A stretch of DNA of 64,000 bases from an uncultured Clostridia bacterium (GTDB lineage: Bacteria; Bacillota; Clostridia; Oscillospirales; CAG-272): positions 62,001 through 126,000 of the forward strand of contig CALWJV010000015.1 of the NCBI GenBank assembly GCA_944381115.1, written 5' to 3'. Below are positions 61,410-64,000 of the stretch, piece after piece. Every line of letters starts with the position of its first letter. Positions within the stretch are counted from its first letter, which is position 1. Below the pieces are notes generated by a model that had not been told where the DNA came from, did no database searches, and saw only the letters and a program-made list of their open reading frames with translations. Position numbers and translations under genes: made by a program.

Positions 61410-63911
61410 TCAGTCTGTTTTAACAGGAGAAATGTGCCAAATATTATCGGCATATTCTTTTATAGAGCGGTCTGCAGCAAAGAAACCTGCCTTTGCAATA
61501 TTGTTTACTGACATGCGATACCATTTCTGCTTATCTTTATAATCGGTAAGCATTGTTTCATGTGTTCTGAAGTAGGATTCAAAATCAGCAAGACACATAT
61601 ATGGGTCTGCAACCCCGTACCCGATAATAAGATAATGGAGCATATCTGAGAACGACATACCGTTGAATCCTATTGACAGCCGGTCAACAGCTTTACGTAT
61701 ACGCGGGTTTGTTCTGTAGTAATCGGCGGCATGATAACCCTGTTTCCACAGATCTTCAACTTCTTTGGCATCGAGACCGAAGATATACATATTGTCGTTT
61801 CCGACAAGTTGATGCATTTCGACATTTGCGCCATCCATTGTTCCGCAGGTAATTGCGCCGTTTATCATAAATTTCATATTACTTGTGCCTGATGCTTCTT
61901 TACCTGCAAGCGAGATCTGTTCGCTTATATCTGCGGAAGGTATAAGGACTTCAGCCATGGTAACATTGTAATCTTCCATGAAGATCACACGGAGTTTTTC
62001 ACGTATTTTCGGATTTTTCTCTATTTCAGCAGATATCGCCCAGATAAGTCTTATTATATTTTTTGCCATATCGTATCCGGGAGCGGCTTTTGCTCCGAAA
62101 ATAAAGGTTTGAGGTTGAATATCAAGATCAGGGTTTTCAAGAAGATCATTATAGAGGCTTATAATACGAAGAGCGTTAAGAAGTTGTCTTTTGTATTCGT
62201 GCAGACGTTTTATCTGAACGTCAAAAAGTGATGACGGATCAAGTGAGATGCCGGTACGTTTTTTTGCAAAATCGGTAAAACGCACCTTATTGCCGTACTT
62301 TATTTTTTCAAGTCGTTCTTTAACGCCCGCATCATCCTGATACTTTAAAAATCCGTTCAAAGCCTCAGGATTTTTGCGATAGTCCGGTCCTATGCACTCA
62401 TCAAGAAGAGAGGCAAGATCCGGGTTCGAATAGCATAGCCAGCGACGATGTGCAATACCGTTTGTAACATTACAGAATTTGTCTGGATACTTTTTGTAGA
62501 AATTACGAAATACACTTTCTTTGAGTATCTCAGAGTGAAGTTTTGAAACTCCGTTTACTTTATTAGATCCGACAACAGAAAGATTAGCCATTCTGATGTT
62601 GTTGTCAGCAATGATTGACATATTTGATATTCTGTCCCAGTCACCGGGGTAGAGGTTCCAGAGATCAGCACAGAAACGACGGTTTATTTCCGATATGATT
62701 GCGTGAATTCTTGGAAGTCTTATGCGGAACAGGTCTTCGTTCCACTGTTCAAGTGCTTCTGGCATGACAGTGTGGTTTGTATAGGTGAAAACTTTGGTCG
62801 TTATATACCATGCAGATTCCCAGGAGTAAGAATATGTGTCCATAAGTATGCGCATAAGCTCGGGAATACAGAGTGCCGGATGGGTATCATTAAGGTGGAT
62901 CGCGACCTTTGACGCAAAATTATCAAGTGTTCCGTAGAGTGCAAGATGGTCGGCAATAATAGACTGTAAAGAAGCGGAGCAGAGGAAATATTGTTGATTA
63001 AGACGTAAAAGTTTACCTTCATTATGGTTGTCGGAAGGGTAGAGAACTTTTGAAATTATTTCGGTATTCGTATTTTGTTCCATTGCTCTTATATACTGAC
63101 CTTGAGAGAAAAGTGACATGTTAAAGTTTATAACACTGCATGCTCTCCAAAGTCTGATATAGTTACAAAAATCTGCACCTGCGCCGGAAACCATCATATC
63201 ATAGGGAACTGCCCGGACTTCTTCGCAATTGTCATGTTGAATTTCGAGTTTGCCGTTTTTCCAGGTTTCGGTAATTTTGCCGCCGAATTTGACGATATAA
63301 GTTTTATCTGAACGTGGTGTAAGCCAGCATTCACCTTCTGGGAGCCAGACATCCGGGAGTTCTACCTGTGTTCCTTCAACTATCTTTTGACGGAAAAGAC
63401 CGCATTCATAGCAAATGGAAAATCCGGTAGCAGGATAATCCAAAGCAGTAAGTGAGTCCATAAAGCATGCGGCGAGGCGTCCGAGTCCTCCGTTTCCGAG
63501 AGCGGCATCACTTTCTTTGTCGTAAATTTTTGAAAGGTCAAAGCCGTATTCTGCAAGAAGTGAACGGTATGTGTTGTCAAGTCCGAGATTGCAAAGGTTA
63601 TTTTTCAAAGAGCGGCCTATAAGAAATTCCATACACATATAGTATACACGTCTGGATTTATTTTTCTTAATTGCGTTATGCTGTTCGGCTCTTTTTCGTA
63701 AAAGAATATCTTTTACGGAAAGAACTACAGCACGGTAAATTTGTTCTTCAGTCGCTTCTGATGGGTTGCTGATCCCGTAATAGCGTTTGAGTTTAGATTC
63801 AACTGCTTCTTTTATTTCCGGATTGACGTTATTTGAATTTTCTTTTTTTTGCGATATTTTACTTTCGGAACTTTTCGTGATTTTAGAATTTTTTTCTGTT
63901 TTGGAATTCAT
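61410..63911 (-). CDS. glgP: Glycogen/maltodextrin phosphorylase
   Basis: An 833-residue GT35 enzyme releasing glucose-1-phosphate from alpha-1,4-glucan. The PLP lysine lies in EASGTSNMKFMINGA, the conserved DAALGNGGLGRLAACFMDS and the KRLHEYKRQ phosphate region are intact, and the length is typical. The first ~30 residues are a Lys/Ser/Asn-rich tail. An agaaagg site precedes the ATG. Its product would enter glycolysis through a phosphoglucomutase such as the one at 31837. Confidence 0.95.
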   Translation of the reverse strand: MNSKTEKNSKITKSSESKISQKKENSNNVNPEIKEAVESKLKRYYGISNPSEATEEQIYRAVVLSVKDILLRKRAEQHNAIKKNKSRRVYYMCMEFLIGRSLKNNLCNLGLDNTYRSLLAEYGFDLSKIYDKESDAALGNGGLGRLAACFMDSLTALDYPATGFSICYECGLFRQKIVEGTQVELPDVWLPEGECWLTPRSDKTYIVKFGGKITETWKNGKLEIQHDNCEEVRAVPYDMMVSGAGADFCNYIRLWRACSVINFNMSLFSQGQYIRAMEQNTNTEIISKVLYPSDNHNEGKLLRLNQQYFLCSASLQSIIADHLALYGTLDNFASKVAIHLNDTHPALCIPELMRILMDTYSYSWESAWYITTKVFTYTNHTVMPEALEQWNEDLFRIRLPRIHAIISEINRRFCADLWNLYPGDWDRISNMSIIADNNIRMANLSVVGSNKVNGVSKLHSEILKESVFRNFYKKYPDKFCNVTNGIAHRRWLCYSNPDLASLLDECIGPDYRKNPEALNGFLKYQDDAGVKERLEKIKYGNKVRFTDFAKKRTGISLDPSSLFDVQIKRLHEYKRQLLNALRIISLYNDLLENPDLDIQPQTFIFGAKAAPGYDMAKNIIRLIWAISAEIEKNPKIREKLRVIFMEDYNVTMAEVLIPSADISEQISLAGKEASGTSNMKFMINGAITCGTMDGANVEMHQLVGNDNMYIFGLDAKEVEDLWKQGYHAADYYRTNPRIRKAVDRLSIGFNGMSFSDMLHYLIIGYGVADPYMCLADFESYFRTHETMLTDYKDKQKWYRMSVNNIAKAGFFAADRSIKEYADNIWHISPVKTD

Positions 63912-64000
63912 TAAGTTATATGCCTTTCTGTTTTAAAAGTTTCTTTTGCTGTTTTATTTTATAGGTTAAAATTACCGTTCCGGAGTAAGGATGTCATTGT

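Overview
The window is AT-rich chromosomal DNA from a low-GC Gram-positive anaerobe, most likely a gut-type Clostridia (Oscillospirales/Lachnospirales-like). The reasons are strong Shine-Dalgarno sequences, near-perfect sigma-A promoters with 17-bp spacers, a T-box leader before thrS, oxygen-sensitive glycyl radical enzymes, a glycyl-radical microcompartment and DUF1540/DUF6179-type proteins. I see no phage, insertion sequence, integrase or CRISPR array. Everything looks chromosomal and metabolic.

Region by region. (1) 1-3991: the end of a histidine operon, hisC(partial)-hisB-hisH-hisA-hisF-hisIE. (2) 4122-6912, minus strand: a MoxR ATPase, DUF58 and DUF4129-like trio. (3) 7010-9215, minus strand: thrS under a T-box. 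(4) 9383-12240: two uncharacterised Clostridia-specific proteins followed by a CPBP intramembrane protease. (5) 12472-28126: a complete glycyl-radical-enzyme microcompartment locus. It has a B12-independent propanediol-dehydratase-type enzyme and activase, a fuculose-phosphate-type aldolase, a CoA-acylating aldehyde dehydrogenase, PduL, an acetate/propionate kinase, a zinc-type alcohol dehydrogenase, a PduS-like electron-transfer protein and nine shell or shell-associated genes. (6) 28246-31215: a small Cys-rich protein, a sugar isomerase-type TIM barrel and an orphan solute-binding lipoprotein. (7) 31837-40261: sugar-phosphate mutase, ManC, two glycosyltransferases, an ABC polysaccharide exporter and an O-antigen-ligase-like protein. 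(8) 40507-46083: an MFS transporter, a LacI regulator and a second, short, unassigned glycyl radical enzyme with its own activase. (9) tRNA-Leu(CAG) and an HtrA protease. (10) 48770-59026: a hexuronate/deoxysugar region with uxaB, uxaA, two medium-chain dehydrogenases, an amidohydrolase, a GH29 fucosidase and a GH78 rhamnosidase. (11) 59223-63911, minus strand: a GH13 glucosidase and glycogen phosphorylase.

The metabolic theme is plant or mucin polysaccharide use. Cytoplasmic GH29 and GH78 enzymes would release fucose and rhamnose. The microcompartment aldolase would cut the corresponding 1-phosphates to lactaldehyde and DHAP. After reduction, the resulting 1,2-propanediol would be dehydrated inside the shell to propionaldehyde, then converted to propionyl-CoA, propionyl-phosphate and propionate, or to propanol. 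UxaB/UxaA would take galacturonate from pectin toward KDG. The kinases and isomerases feeding these routes are not in this window.

The least explained system is the 43284-46083 operon. It encodes a 657-residue glycyl radical enzyme with an unusual Cys-Trp-Glu active-site motif. A LacI-type operator lies immediately downstream of its promoter, and its activase is short at the C-terminus.
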